Under the pieces are notes generated by a model. The model saw only the letters and a program-made list of their open reading frames with translations, searched no databases and had not been told where the DNA came from. This document shows, piece by piece, positions 14,151-23,754 of a DNA stretch of 64,000 nt. Both the position numbers and the translations under genes were made by a program. The number at the start of each line of letters is the position of its first letter. The first letter of the stretch is position 1. The DNA comes from Alphaproteobacteria bacterium. GTDB taxonomy: Bacteria; Pseudomonadota; Alphaproteobacteria; Sphingomonadales; Sphingomonadaceae. The stretch spans positions 1 through 64,000 of the forward strand of contig JAHJHL010000128.1 in NCBI GenBank assembly GCA_018823905.1, read 5' to 3'.

Positions 14151-16178
14151 GTGACCCCGACCAAATTGCTCATCGGCCAGATCCTTGTCGTGTTCGCAAT
14201 CGTGATCGCGGGCCTCTGGGCGGCGACCCAATGGGCGGCGGCGATGCTCGCCTACCAGCCCGAACTTGGTCCGGCCTGGTTCATGGCTGGAAGCACGCCG
14301 GTCTATCGTCCCTGGGCGCTCTTCCCCTGGTGGTATCACTACGATGCCTATGCGCCGCATGTTTTCGACAAGGCCGGCGCGCTCGCCGGCGCGAGCGGTT
14401 TCATCGGCTGCGGCGCGGCGATCGCAGGCTCGCTCTGGCGCGCGCGGCAGTCGCGCCAGGTCACCACTTATGGTTCCGCGCGCTGGGCCAAGCCGAACGA
14501 GATCGAGCGGGCAGGCCTTCATGGTGACGCCGGCGTGTTCCTGGGCCGCTCGCGTGGCCGTTATCTGCGCCATAACGGCCCCGAACATATCATGGCGTTC
14601 GCGCCGACCCGTTCGGGCAAGGGCGTCGGGCTGGTCATACCGACGTTGCTCGGCTGGACCGGCAGCACCGTCGTTCACGACATCAAGGGTGAAAACTGGC
14701 AGCTCACCGCCGGTTGGCGCGCGCGCTTCTCCCACGTCCTGCTGTTCAACCCGACCGATCCCGCTTCCGCCAAATACAACCCGCTGCTCGAAGTCCGGCG
14801 CGGCGAGCATGAGGTCCGCGACGTCCAGAACATCGCCGACATCCTGGTCGATCCCGAAGGCGCGCTCGAACGGCGCAACCATTGGGAGAAAACCAGCCAC
14901 AGCCTGCTGGTCGGCGCGATCCTCCACGTTCTTTATGCCGAGCCGGAAAAGACGCTCGCGCGGGTAGCCACATTCCTGTCGGACCCCCAGCAGCCGTTCG
15001 TCACCACGCTCCGGCGGATGATGACCACCAATCATCTCGGCACGAAGGATGCGCCGATCGTGCATCCGGTCGTGGCGTCGGCGGCGCGCGAGGTGCTCAA
15101 CAAGTCCGAGAACGAGCGCAGCGGCGTCCTCTCCACCGCCATGTCATTTCTCGGCCTCTATCGCGACCCGACCGTCGCCGAGGTCACGTCGCGCTGCGAC
15201 TGGCGGATCGCGGATCTCGTCGAGGCGGGCCACCCCGTCTCGCTCTACCTCGTCATTCCGCCATCGGACATCAGCCGAACCAAGCCGCTGGTACGCTTGG
15301 TGCTCAACCAGATTGGTCGCCGCCTTACCGAGAAGCTGGATGCCGATCCTGCCAAGGCGGGCAAGCACAAGCTCCTGATGATGCTGGACGAGTTTCCGGC
15401 ATTGGGGCGCCTCGACTTCTTCGAGACCAGCCTTGCGTTTCTTGCAGGCTATGGGGTTCGCGCCTTCCTGATCGCGCAGTCGCTCAATCAAATCGAGAAG
15501 GCATATGGCGAGCACAACTCCATTCTCGATAACTGCCATGTCCGTATTGCCTTCGCGACCAATGACGAACGCACGGCGCGGCGGATCTCGGACGCGCTCG
15601 GCATCGCCACCGAGCAGCGCGCGATGCGCAACTACGCCGGCCACAGGCTCGCGCTGTGGTTGGCCCATGTCATGGTCAGCCGGCAGGAGACGGCGCGGCC
15701 GCTCCTGACCACCGGCGAGGTGATGCAGCTCCCGCCCAAGGACGAACTGGTGCTCGTTTCCGGCATGGCGCCGATCCGCGCGAAGAAGCTGCGCTATTAC
15801 GAGGATCGCAATTTCCGCGAGCGGATCGCGCCGCCGCCCCAGCTCGCGCCCGGAGACTATCCCGATCGCCCGCAGGGCCGCCCCGACGATTGGAGCGGGC
15901 TGGTCCGCGCGCCTGACAGCCGGCTTGGCAAGGCCGACGACGACGCGAAAGCCGATGAGGACGGCGGCTTGCAACAGCAGCGCCATCCCGGACTCGGCGA
16001 GGAACAGACCAAAAAGCCCGAACCGCCCAGGCAGCTCGATCTTCTCGGCCTCGACCGCGACGACACCGATCCCGTCGCCGAAAAGCACGCGATGGACCGC
16101 GCCGGCACCACCGGCACGCTGATCCGCGCCCATACCATCAACCAGGGTCGCGACAGCGACACACTGCCGAGCTTCTGA
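14151..16178 (+). CDS. traG: TraG/VirD4 type IV coupling protein
   Basis: 675-aa inner-membrane ATPase that links the relaxase-DNA complex to the trb transfer channel. Two N-terminal hydrophobic segments lie at about 5-30 and 75-95. Walker A is the APTRSGKGVGL motif near 155, and Walker B is the LLMMLDEFP motif near 410, typical of TraG. The C-terminal 100 residues are charged and disordered. I prefer the GTG at 14151 (protein begins MTPTKLLIGQ) because GGGAG lies 8 bases upstream; an ATG at 14133 would add 6 residues. It is the first gene of a long rightward run, with 2 bases to the next gene. Confidence 0.92.
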   Translation: MTPTKLLIGQILVVFAIVIAGLWAATQWAAAMLAYQPELGPAWFMAGSTPVYRPWALFPWWYHYDAYAPHVFDKAGALAGASGFIGCGAAIAGSLWRARQSRQVTTYGSARWAKPNEIERAGLHGDAGVFLGRSRGRYLRHNGPEHIMAFAPTRSGKGVGLVIPTLLGWTGSTVVHDIKGENWQLTAGWRARFSHVLLFNPTDPASAKYNPLLEVRRGEHEVRDVQNIADILVDPEGALERRNHWEKTSHSLLVGAILHVLYAEPEKTLARVATFLSDPQQPFVTTLRRMMTTNHLGTKDAPIVHPVVASAAREVLNKSENERSGVLSTAMSFLGLYRDPTVAEVTSRCDWRIADLVEAGHPVSLYLVIPPSDISRTKPLVRLVLNQIGRRLTEKLDADPAKAGKHKLLMMLDEFPALGRLDFFETSLAFLAGYGVRAFLIAQSLNQIEKAYGEHNSILDNCHVRIAFATNDERTARRISDALGIATEQRAMRNYAGHRLALWLAHVMVSRQETARPLLTTGEVMQLPPKDELVLVSGMAPIRAKKLRYYEDRNFRERIAPPPQLAPGDYPDRPQGRPDDWSGLVRAPDSRLGKADDDAKADEDGGLQQQRHPGLGEEQTKKPEPPRQLDLLGLDRDDTDPVAEKHAMDRAGTTGTLIRAHTINQGRDSDTLPSF

Positions 16179-16180
16179 CG

Positions 16181-16606
16181 ATGGCGGCGATCAAACCCAA
16201 CCGCGTCCGCTACCAGCTCTTCCTGCCCGAAGATCTGAGCCACCGCTTCGAGGCGCTGGCGAGCCAGCCCGGCGCGTCCAAATCGGCGATCCTCACCGAC
16301 GCGCTCACCGCCTGGCTCAACCGGCAGGCGGCGAGCGGGCTGGAGAACAAGTTCAGCCAGCGGCTCGATCGCATGTCGCTCGCGCTGGGGCGTGTCGAGC
16401 GTGACGGGCATGTGCTGCTCGAGAGCCTGGCGCTGTTCATCCGCTATGAACTGATGGTGCAGGCCCCTTTGGCCGAAGCCGACGAAGCGGCGCGTGCGAT
16501 CGGCCGAGACCGCTTCGAGGCGTTCATTGCCCGCGTCGGCGAAGCGCTCGCCAGCGGCCAGCGCACGCTTGCTGCCTCCGCGAAAGACAATGGAGGTGGG
16601 CGATGA
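16181..16606 (+). CDS. CopG-type RHH protein linked to TraG
   Basis: 141-aa protein with an N-terminal ribbon-helix-helix: strand RYQLFLP, helix around DLSHRFEALAS, then S-K-S-A-I-L-T-D-A-L-T-A-W-L. The C-terminal half is a long helical region. Such proteins sit between traG and trbB in this type of transfer operon and probably act as transcriptional or accessory factors of transfer. It overlaps trbB by 4 bases. Confidence 0.8.
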   Translation: MAAIKPNRVRYQLFLPEDLSHRFEALASQPGASKSAILTDALTAWLNRQAASGLENKFSQRLDRMSLALGRVERDGHVLLESLALFIRYELMVQAPLAEADEAARAIGRDRFEAFIARVGEALASGQRTLAASAKDNGGGR

Positions 16607-17625
16607 GCGACACGCTTTTCGGCTCCGATAATTCCGCAGGGCGTCGGCGCGCGATGCTGCGCACCGCGATGGGGACGACTATCGCGGCGGCGCTGGCCGA
16701 TCCGATGGTCATCGAGATCATGGTCAACCCGGACGGCGTGTTGCGCCTCGATCGACTTGGCGAAGGCCGGATCGATACCGGCACCAAATATGAGCCCGCG
16801 CAAGTCGAGCGGATCATTCGTCTGGTAGCATCCCACGCGCGCACCGAGGTTCATGGCAATGCGCCGATCGTTTCGGCCGAGCTGCCGCCGCACGGCGAAG
16901 GCGCGGGCGAGCGGTTCGAGGGTATCCTGCCGCCGGTCAGCCTCGCGCCATGCTTCTCGATCCGCAAGCCCGCGGCGCGCATCTACACTTTGCTCGACTA
17001 TGTGCGGGACGGCATCATGCTCGCCGACACGGCGCGACTGCTGTCGATGGCCGTGGTCGAGCGCAAGAACATCCTGGTCGCGGGCGGCACCAGTTCGGGC
17101 AAGACGACGCTTGCCAACGCGCTGCTCGCCGAGATGGCGCACCTCGATGAACGCGTCATCATCATTGAAGACACGCGTGAGTTGCAATGCGCCGCGCCCG
17201 ACGTGGTGGGGCTGCGCACGCGTACGATCGGCACTGCCGGAGCCGGCGGCGTCACGATGGCTGATCTTGTCCGCTCGACATTGCGGCTCCGCCCCGATCG
17301 CATCGTCGTTGGCGAGGTGCGCGGGCGCGAAGCGCTCGACATGCTCAAAGCCTGGAACACCGGGCATCCGGGCGGCATCGCAACCGTCCACGCCAATTCG
17401 GCAGTGTCGGCCCTCTACCGGCTCGAGCAGCTCGTGCAGGAAAGCGTCGTCACCGTTCCGCGCCGGCTGATCGCCGAATCCATCGACATGATCGTGTTCA
17501 TCGCCGGGCGCGGCCTCGCGCGCCGCGTCGACACGATCGCGCGCGTCGCCGGCCTCGATCCCGACGGCGGCTACGCCGTCCTCGACCTTACTCCCGACCA
17601 CGCCCTCGAACCCCAAGGAGAATGA
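16603..17625 (+). CDS. trbB: TrbB, VirB11-type secretion ATPase
   Basis: 340-aa hexameric ATPase of the P-type conjugation channel, driving pilus and channel assembly at the inner face of the membrane. Walker A is GGTSSGKTT at about 162-170. It is followed by the Asp box VIIIEDTRELQC and Walker-B-like RPDRIVVGEVRG, with the His box T-G-H-P-G-G further on. Length agrees with TrbB. Starts within the stop of the RHH gene and leads directly into trbC. Confidence 0.95.
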   Translation: MSDTLFGSDNSAGRRRAMLRTAMGTTIAAALADPMVIEIMVNPDGVLRLDRLGEGRIDTGTKYEPAQVERIIRLVASHARTEVHGNAPIVSAELPPHGEGAGERFEGILPPVSLAPCFSIRKPAARIYTLLDYVRDGIMLADTARLLSMAVVERKNILVAGGTSSGKTTLANALLAEMAHLDERVIIIEDTRELQCAAPDVVGLRTRTIGTAGAGGVTMADLVRSTLRLRPDRIVVGEVRGREALDMLKAWNTGHPGGIATVHANSAVSALYRLEQLVQESVVTVPRRLIAESIDMIVFIAGRGLARRVDTIARVAGLDPDGGYAVLDLTPDHALEPQGE

Positions 17626-17627
17626 CC

Positions 17628-17975
17628 ATGCGCTTGTCCCGTATTCCTGCCCGTATTCCCGATCGTCGGAGCATCTTCCTCACCGGCGCCGCCATCGGCC
17701 TCGGGCTTGCGCTCGCCGCCACCGCGCAGGCCGCCGGCTCGGGCATGCCGTGGGAGGAACCGCTCCAGCAGGTGCTGGAGTCGGTCCAGGGTCCGGTCGC
17801 CAAGATCGTCGCGGTGATCATCATCATCGTCACCGGTTTGACGCTGGCGTTCGGCGAGACAGCAGGCGGGTTCCGCCGCCTCATCCAGATCATCTTCGGC
17901 CTGTCGATTGCGTTCGCGGCGTCGAGCTTCTTCCTCAGCTTCTTCAGCTTCGGCGGTGGAGCGCTCATCTCGTGA
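17628..17975 (+). CDS. trbC: TrbC, VirB2-type pilin precursor
   Basis: 115-aa major pilin precursor. An N-terminal signal with charged start and hydrophobic core (about 15-37, ending A-Q-A-A) precedes a short mature protein with two hydrophobic helices, the usual layout of VirB2/TrbC pilins. Start chosen at 17628, where AAGGAG is 7 bases away; the ATG at 17622 overlaps the trbB stop but is too close to the ribosome site. The stop overlaps the trbD GTG. Confidence 0.9.
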   Translation: MRLSRIPARIPDRRSIFLTGAAIGLGLALAATAQAAGSGMPWEEPLQQVLESVQGPVAKIVAVIIIIVTGLTLAFGETAGGFRRLIQIIFGLSIAFAASSFFLSFFSFGGGALIS

Positions 17976-18244
17976 TCGCCTCCGGCAGTCATATCGAGGG
18001 TTTCGAGGCGCCGATGCACCGCGCGCTCGCCGAGCCGATCCTGCTCGGCGGGGCGCCGAGGGCGATCGCGATCGTCAATGGTACGATCGCGGCCGCGCTC
18101 GGGCTCGGTCTCCAGCAGTGGATCGCCGGGCTGGCCATGTGGGCGTTCGGGCACACCCTCGCGGTGTTCGCCGCCAAACGCGATCCCGACTTCGCCCCGG
18201 TCCTGGTTCGCCACCTTCGCCAGAAGGGGCATCTGTCATGCTGA
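17972..18244 (+). CDS. trbD: TrbD, VirB3-type channel protein
   Basis: 90-aa inner-membrane protein starting with GTG (GTGA overlap with trbC). It has the TrbD pattern of a short N-terminal stretch (GFEAPMHRALAEPILLGGAPR) followed by two hydrophobic segments and a basic tail. VirB3-like proteins associate with the VirB4/TrbE ATPase, and here the coding region overlaps trbE by 7 bases. Confidence 0.88.
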   Translation: MIASGSHIEGFEAPMHRALAEPILLGGAPRAIAIVNGTIAAALGLGLQQWIAGLAMWAFGHTLAVFAAKRDPDFAPVLVRHLRQKGHLSC

Positions 18245-20706
18245 ATCTGCGCGAATACCGTCAGAAGGCCGCCCGGCTCGCCGATCACCTTCCATGGGCG
18301 GCGCTTGTCGCGCCCGGCGTGGTGCTCAACAAGGACGGCAGCTTTTCGCGCGTCCTCAGGTTCCGCGGCCCCGATCTAGAATCCGCCACCGAAGCCGAGC
18401 TTGTCGCCGCCTGCGCGCGGGCGAACAATGTCCTGAAGCGCTTCGGCTCGGGCTGGGCACTCCATTTCGAGGCCGAGCGGCGCGAAGCGCTGGGTTATCC
18501 CGACAGCAGCTTTCCCGATGCGGCGTCGTGGCTGGTCGATGAGGAACGGCGCGCGGCGTTCGAAAGCGCGGGCGCGCATTTCGAGAGCCGCTATTATCTG
18601 ACGCTCACCTTCCTGCCTCCGCCCGATCAGGCGGACACGGCGGGCCGAGCGCTGGTCGAGCGCAGCGACGACGCGAAGGGCCGCGACTGGCGACAAGCGC
18701 TTGCCGGCTTCATCGCCGAGACGGATCGCGCGCTTGACCTGTTCAGAGGCTTCATGCCCGAGGTGCGCGCGCTCGGCGACAGCGAAATGCTGACCTTTCT
18801 CCACGGTGCGATCTCCGCGCGCCGCCATGTCGTCGCCGTGCCCGAAACGCCCATCTATCTGGACGGGCTGCTGGCCGACACGCCGCTGACCGGCGGGCTG
18901 GAGCCGATGCTGGGCGACCAGCATCTGCGGACGCTGACCATTCTCGGATTTCCGAACGCGAGCCGTCCCGGCATCCTCGACGGACTCAACCATGAGGATT
19001 TTGGCTATCGCTGGGTGACGCGCTTCATTGCGCTCGACAAGACCGACGCAACCAAAGCGCTCACTCGCCTGCGGCGGCAGTGGTTCAACAAGCGCAAGTC
19101 GATCACCGCGCTGCTGCGCGAAGTCATCTACAACCAGCCGGTCCAGCTTCTCGACAGCGATGCCGACAACAAGGTGGTCGATGCCGACCTGGCCTTGCAG
19201 GCGCTCGGCGGCGATCATGTCGCGTTCGGCTATCTGACGACGACGATCACCGTTGCCGATATCGACCGCGCCCGCGTCGAGGAAAAGGTCCGCGCGGTCG
19301 AGCGCATCGTCAACGGGCTCGGCTTCACCTGCATCCGCGAGGGCATGAATGTGGTCGAGGCGTGGCTGTCGAGCCTGCCGGGCCATGTCTATGCGAACGT
19401 CCGGCAACCGATCGTCCACACCCTGAATCTCGCGCATCTCATGCCGCTGTCCTCGGTATGGGCAGGACCGGCGCGTAATCCGCATCTCGACGGTCCGCCG
19501 CTGCTTTATGCGGAAACCAGCGGCTCGACGCCGTTCCGTCTCAGCACGCATGTCGGCGACGTCGGTCATATGCTGATCGTCGGACCCACCGGGGCCGGAA
19601 AGTCGGTGCTGCTCGCAATGCTCGCGCTTCAGTTCCGGCGATATCCAGACTCCCAGGTCTATGTCTTCGACAAGGGATTTTCGGCGCGCGCGGCCGTGCT
19701 GGCGATGGGCGGCGCGCATCACGCGCTCGGGCTTGGCGGCGAGAGCGGTCATGCCGATGACGAGGGCGGGCGAACGATCGCCTTCCAGCCGCTGCGCCAC
19801 ATCGATCGCTCCAACGAACGAGCCTGGGCGGCCGAATGGATCGGCGCGCTGCTCGCCCATGAGAAAGTACTGGTCACACCCGAGATCAAGGAGGCCGTCT
19901 GGTCGGCGCTCACCAATCTCGCGACTGCCCCGATCGAGGAACGCACGCTCACCGGCCTGTCGCTGCTGCTGCAATCGGCACCGCTGCGATCGGCGCTCAC
20001 GCCCTATACGCTCGAAGGACCGTTCGGCCGCCTGCTCGACGCCGCCGAAGACGATCTAGCGATCGCCGACGTGCAGTGCTTCGAGACTGAAGCGCTGATG
20101 GGGCAGGCGGGCGTCGTTGCGCCCGTGCTGACCTACCTGTTCCACCGGCTCGAAGAGCGCTTCACCGGGCGGCCGACGCTTCTCGTACTGGATGAAGCCT
20201 GGGTGTTCCTCGACCACCCGCTGTTCGCCGCGCGCATTCGTGAGTGGCTGAAGGTGCTGCGCAAGAAGAACGTCAGCGTCGTGTTCGCGACACAGAGCCT
20301 AGCCGATATCGCCGACAGCACGATCGCGCCGGCCATCATCGAAAGCTGTCCGCAGCGCATCTTGCTGCCCAATGATCGGGCGATCGAGCCGCAGGGCCAG
20401 ACGGCCTACGTCCGCTTCGGTCTCAACGCGCGCCAGATCGAACTGGTCAGCCGCGCGACGCCCAAGCGGCAATATTATCTGCAATCAGCGCGCGGCAACC
20501 GGCTGTTCGAGCTTGGGCTAGGCCCGATCGCGCTGGCGTTGTGCGGCGCGTCCGATCCCGACAGCCAGAAGCGCATAGACGCGGTGCTGGCCGAAAAGGG
20601 CCAGGCCGACTTCGCCGCGACCTTTCTCTCCCAAGCCGGCCTCGATTGGGCGGCCGACCTGCTTGGGCGTCACCCTGCCGCCCGCCCCCCAGAAGACAAG
20701 GAGTAA
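18238..20706 (+). CDS. trbE: TrbE, VirB4-type ATPase
   Basis: 822-aa cytoplasmic ATPase, the largest motor of the channel. An N-terminal CagE/VirB4 domain (about 1-400) is followed by a RecA-like ATPase with Walker A GPTGAGKSVLL near 448 and Walker B LLVLDEAWVFL near 650. Length and motif order match TrbE. ATG at 18238 overlaps trbD; the downstream AAGGAGTAA at its end also supplies the ribosome site of trbJ. Confidence 0.95.
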   Translation: MLNLREYRQKAARLADHLPWAALVAPGVVLNKDGSFSRVLRFRGPDLESATEAELVAACARANNVLKRFGSGWALHFEAERREALGYPDSSFPDAASWLVDEERRAAFESAGAHFESRYYLTLTFLPPPDQADTAGRALVERSDDAKGRDWRQALAGFIAETDRALDLFRGFMPEVRALGDSEMLTFLHGAISARRHVVAVPETPIYLDGLLADTPLTGGLEPMLGDQHLRTLTILGFPNASRPGILDGLNHEDFGYRWVTRFIALDKTDATKALTRLRRQWFNKRKSITALLREVIYNQPVQLLDSDADNKVVDADLALQALGGDHVAFGYLTTTITVADIDRARVEEKVRAVERIVNGLGFTCIREGMNVVEAWLSSLPGHVYANVRQPIVHTLNLAHLMPLSSVWAGPARNPHLDGPPLLYAETSGSTPFRLSTHVGDVGHMLIVGPTGAGKSVLLAMLALQFRRYPDSQVYVFDKGFSARAAVLAMGGAHHALGLGGESGHADDEGGRTIAFQPLRHIDRSNERAWAAEWIGALLAHEKVLVTPEIKEAVWSALTNLATAPIEERTLTGLSLLLQSAPLRSALTPYTLEGPFGRLLDAAEDDLAIADVQCFETEALMGQAGVVAPVLTYLFHRLEERFTGRPTLLVLDEAWVFLDHPLFAARIREWLKVLRKKNVSVVFATQSLADIADSTIAPAIIESCPQRILLPNDRAIEPQGQTAYVRFGLNARQIELVSRATPKRQYYLQSARGNRLFELGLGPIALALCGASDPDSQKRIDAVLAEKGQADFAATFLSQAGLDWAADLLGRHPAARPPEDKE

Positions 20707-20712
20707 TTTCCC

Positions 20713-21465
20713 GTGCCCCGTATCCCTATCCGCAAATATGCGTGCCTCTCTGCTCTCGCGCTCGGCGCCGTCGGCTCGCTCGGTATCGGCATCGCGTTGA
20801 CCTCGACGCCCGTCGCGGCCCAGCTCAGCGTGTTCGATCCATCGAACTATTCGCAAAACCTGCTCACCGCCGCGCGCACGCTCGCCCAGATCAATAACCA
20901 GATCCAGAGCCTCCAGAACGAAGCGCAAATGCTGATCAACCAGGGCAAAAACCTCACCAGGATCGATTTCCCGCAACTTCAGGAGCTTCGCCAGCGCCTC
21001 CAGCAGATCGACCAGCTCATGGGCCAGGCGCAGGGCGTCGACTTCCGCATCGATCAGCTCGACGAGCGCTTCCGCCAGCTCTACCCGCAGGAGTTCGATC
21101 AGGTGTTCCGCCGCGATCAGCGTGTGGCTCGCGCACGCGATCAACTCGATACCGCAATGTCCGCGTTTCGCCAGACGATGGGGGTCCAGAACCGCATCGT
21201 CGACAACGTACGGAGCGACACGCAGGCGCTCGCCGACATCGTCGCGCGCAGCCAGGGCGCGGAAGGCTCGCTTCAGGCGCAGCAGGCCACGAACCAGCTT
21301 CTCGCGCTCACCGCCAAGCAGCAGCTCCAGCTTCAGCAAATGATGGCGGCGCAGTTCCGGGCGGAATCGGTCGAGCAGGCGCAGCGGGGCCAGATCGCGC
21401 GCGAGGCACGCGAGTCAACGCGCCGCTTCCTCGGCGACGGCAAGGCTTACACGCCACGCCAATGA
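20713..21465 (+). CDS. trbJ: TrbJ, VirB5-type periplasmic protein
   Basis: 250-aa protein with signal peptide (hydrophobic core about 10-30, ending VAAQ). It then has a mostly helical, Q-rich mature part (LAQINNQIQSLQNEAQ), typical of TrbJ/VirB5, the pilus-tip adhesion component. The start is GTG with AAGGAG 9 bases upstream, the last bases of trbE. It is followed by 135 bases without the small trbK gene seen in many trb operons. Confidence 0.9.
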   Translation: MPRIPIRKYACLSALALGAVGSLGIGIALTSTPVAAQLSVFDPSNYSQNLLTAARTLAQINNQIQSLQNEAQMLINQGKNLTRIDFPQLQELRQRLQQIDQLMGQAQGVDFRIDQLDERFRQLYPQEFDQVFRRDQRVARARDQLDTAMSAFRQTMGVQNRIVDNVRSDTQALADIVARSQGAEGSLQAQQATNQLLALTAKQQLQLQQMMAAQFRAESVEQAQRGQIAREARESTRRFLGDGKAYTPRQ

Positions 21466-21600
21466 GCTGAGGCAGGCGAGGACCGCGCCCCCAGCTCCCC
21501 CCGGTCCGAACCTGTCTCGTCGCGGGGGCCGTAGGGCTTGCCCCTCTCATGGCCGCCGGTCCCCGCGACACCTTTCAACTTCAAGCAGGAACCCGCCCAT

Positions 21601-22908
21601 ATGGATGACCTGAATGTCATCGATCAGTTCATGGAGGCCTTCGCCTCCTACATCGACAGCGGGTTCGGCCTGTTGGGCGGTGACGTCGGTTTCCTGACCA
21701 CGATCCTGATCGGCATCGACATCACTCTCGCCGGGCTGTTCTGGGCGCTCGGCGGCGAAGACGACGTCATCGCCAAGTTCCTCAAGAAGATCCTCTATGT
21801 CGGCGTCTTCGCCCTGATCCTCAACAGCTTCTCGACACTGTCCGATATCATCTTTCGCAGCTTCGCCGGCCTCGGCCTCACCGCAGGGGGCAGCGCGATT
21901 ACGGCTGACGATTTATTGCGACCCGGCAAGCTGGCCGGGACCGGCTTCGAGGCAGCATGGCCGCTCCTCGAGCAGGCGAAGGAGTTGGTTGGCCCGATCG
22001 CCTTCTTCGACAATTTCATCGAGATCGCCGTGCTGGTGATCGCCTGGGTCGTCGTCATCGCCGCCTTTTTCATCCTCGCGATCCAGCTTTTCATCACAAT
22101 CCTCGAATTCAAGCTCACTTCGCTCGCCGGCTTCGTGCTCGTGCCCTTTGCGCTGTGGAACCGCACGTCGTTCCTCGCCGAACGGGTGCTCGGGAACGTC
22201 GTCAGTTCGGGCATCAAGGTCATGGTGCTCGCGGTCATCGTCGGCATCGGCTCTAACTATTTCGCCGACTTCACCAGTGCGATCACCGGCGACGAGGTGT
22301 CGATCGAACAGGCCGTGTCGCTGATGCTCGCGAGCCTCGCGATCTTTGGCCTCTCCATCTTCGGCCCGGGAATCGCATCCGGCCTCGTCGCCGGCGCGCC
22401 GCAGCTCGGCGCCGGATCGGTGATCGCCACTACCGCGCTTGCCGGCGGAGGTCTTGCGATGGCAGGCGCTGGCGCCGTCGGCGCGGCACGCGGTCTCGCG
22501 GGGGCCGGTCTCGGCGCGATCCGCGCCGGTACATCGATGGGGTCTGCCGCATCCACCGCCTACAAGCTCGGGCAGGAAACCTCGGGCTCGACCAGCGTCG
22601 GCGCGGGCCTCGGCGGCGTTGCGACCGCCATGCGCGGCGCGGCTGCCAACCGGATGAGCGGCGGTCTCGGCGTTAGCGCTGCCGCCGATCGTGGGCAGCG
22701 CGCCGCATGGGAAGCAGGAAGCACCCGTGCCGGCGGCGGCGCCCCCGCAGCCGCGCCGACAGGCGCAGCTGAAGGAACACCCGCCTGGGCGCAGAAGCTT
22801 CATGCCAGCCAGAATGCTCGCCACCGCCGTCAGATGGCGATCCACGCAATCCAGGGCGGCGACCGCGGCGGCGCTGGCGCCACTCCAGACATCAAGGAAA
22901 GGGACTGA
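21601..22908 (+). CDS. trbL: TrbL, VirB6-type polytopic membrane protein
   Basis: 435-aa inner-membrane channel protein. At least five hydrophobic segments lie between about 35 and 300, followed by a glycine/alanine-rich cytoplasmic tail. The N-terminus (DVIDQF-like with G-F-G-L-L-G-G-D-V) is characteristic of TrbL. ATG at 21601 is preceded by AGGAA 9 bases upstream; the frame is open further upstream without a better start. Confidence 0.92.
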   Translation: MDDLNVIDQFMEAFASYIDSGFGLLGGDVGFLTTILIGIDITLAGLFWALGGEDDVIAKFLKKILYVGVFALILNSFSTLSDIIFRSFAGLGLTAGGSAITADDLLRPGKLAGTGFEAAWPLLEQAKELVGPIAFFDNFIEIAVLVIAWVVVIAAFFILAIQLFITILEFKLTSLAGFVLVPFALWNRTSFLAERVLGNVVSSGIKVMVLAVIVGIGSNYFADFTSAITGDEVSIEQAVSLMLASLAIFGLSIFGPGIASGLVAGAPQLGAGSVIATTALAGGGLAMAGAGAVGAARGLAGAGLGAIRAGTSMGSAASTAYKLGQETSGSTSVGAGLGGVATAMRGAAANRMSGGLGVSAAADRGQRAAWEAGSTRAGGGAPAAAPTGAAEGTPAWAQKLHASQNARHRRQMAIHAIQGGDRGGAGATPDIKERD

Positions 22909-22911
22909 GCG

Positions 22912-23754
22912 ATGAAATTTCGACGCGCATTGCAGCGCTATGGGCGAACGCCCGAACCCGAGACACCCTACCAACGAGCGGGCCAGCTTTGGGATGAGCG
23001 TATCGGCTCGGCTCGCGCACAGGCGAAGAACTGGCGGCTGATGGCCTTCGGCGGCCTGTTCCTGACCACTGGTCTGTCGGGCGCGCTGGTCTGGCAATCG
23101 ATGCAAAGCCGCGTCGTGCCCTATGTGGTCGAGGTCGATGCACTCGGGCAAGCACAGGCCGTCGCGCCTGCCGCCAAGGACTATCGGCCGACCGATCCGC
23201 AGATCGCATGGTTCCTCGGCCGGTTCATCACCGGCGTTCGAGCGCGCTCGCTCGATCCGGTATTGATGCGTGAAAACTGGCTATCAGCCTATGATTTCGC
23301 GACCGAACGTGCGTCACTGTTCCTCGGCGAATATGCCCGCACCTCCAATCCGTTCGCCGATGTCGGGCGCAAGACGGTTTCGGTGCAGGTGACGAGCGTC
23401 GTCCGCGCGTCGGATACGAGCTTCCAGGTCAAATGGACCGAGCAGCAATATGAGCGGGGAAGCCTCGCCAGCACGTCACGCTGGACGGCGATGCTCACGG
23501 TGAAGATCAAGCCGCCGCGCTCGGCCGATGTGCTCCGAAAAAACCCGCTCGGTCTCTATGTTGACGCGATCGACTGGAGCCGCGAACTGGAAACGCCGCA
23601 GGACCGGCCACCTTCGCCGCAACCATCGGCCGTGCCCGATCCCGCACAATCACTCCCGGTCGCGCCGCCCGCCGACATTCCGCTGGGCTCGCCGCTCGAT
23701 CCGACCCTTGCTCAACCCGCAGCCGCACCATCCCCCGAAAGGACCGACCAATGA
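22912..23754 (+). CDS. trbF: TrbF, VirB8-type protein
   Basis: 280-aa bitopic inner-membrane protein. It has a cytoplasmic N-terminus of about 40 residues, one membrane helix (about 43-62) and a periplasmic VirB8-like domain to about 220. A proline-rich C-terminal tail follows. VirB8 proteins nucleate the channel and contact TrbI and TrbG. The ATG lies 3 bases after the trbL stop and the gene overlaps trbG by 4 bases. Confidence 0.93.
   Translation: MKFRRALQRYGRTPEPETPYQRAGQLWDERIGSARAQAKNWRLMAFGGLFLTTGLSGALVWQSMQSRVVPYVVEVDALGQAQAVAPAAKDYRPTDPQIAWFLGRFITGVRARSLDPVLMRENWLSAYDFATERASLFLGEYARTSNPFADVGRKTVSVQVTSVVRASDTSFQVKWTEQQYERGSLASTSRWTAMLTVKIKPPRSADVLRKNPLGLYVDAIDWSRELETPQDRPPSPQPSAVPDPAQSLPVAPPADIPLGSPLDPTLAQPAAAPSPERTDQ

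Noticed and set aside
14015..14527. 170-aa frame ahead of and overlapping traG
   Set aside because: Overlaps traG out of frame and is arginine-rich; not supported.
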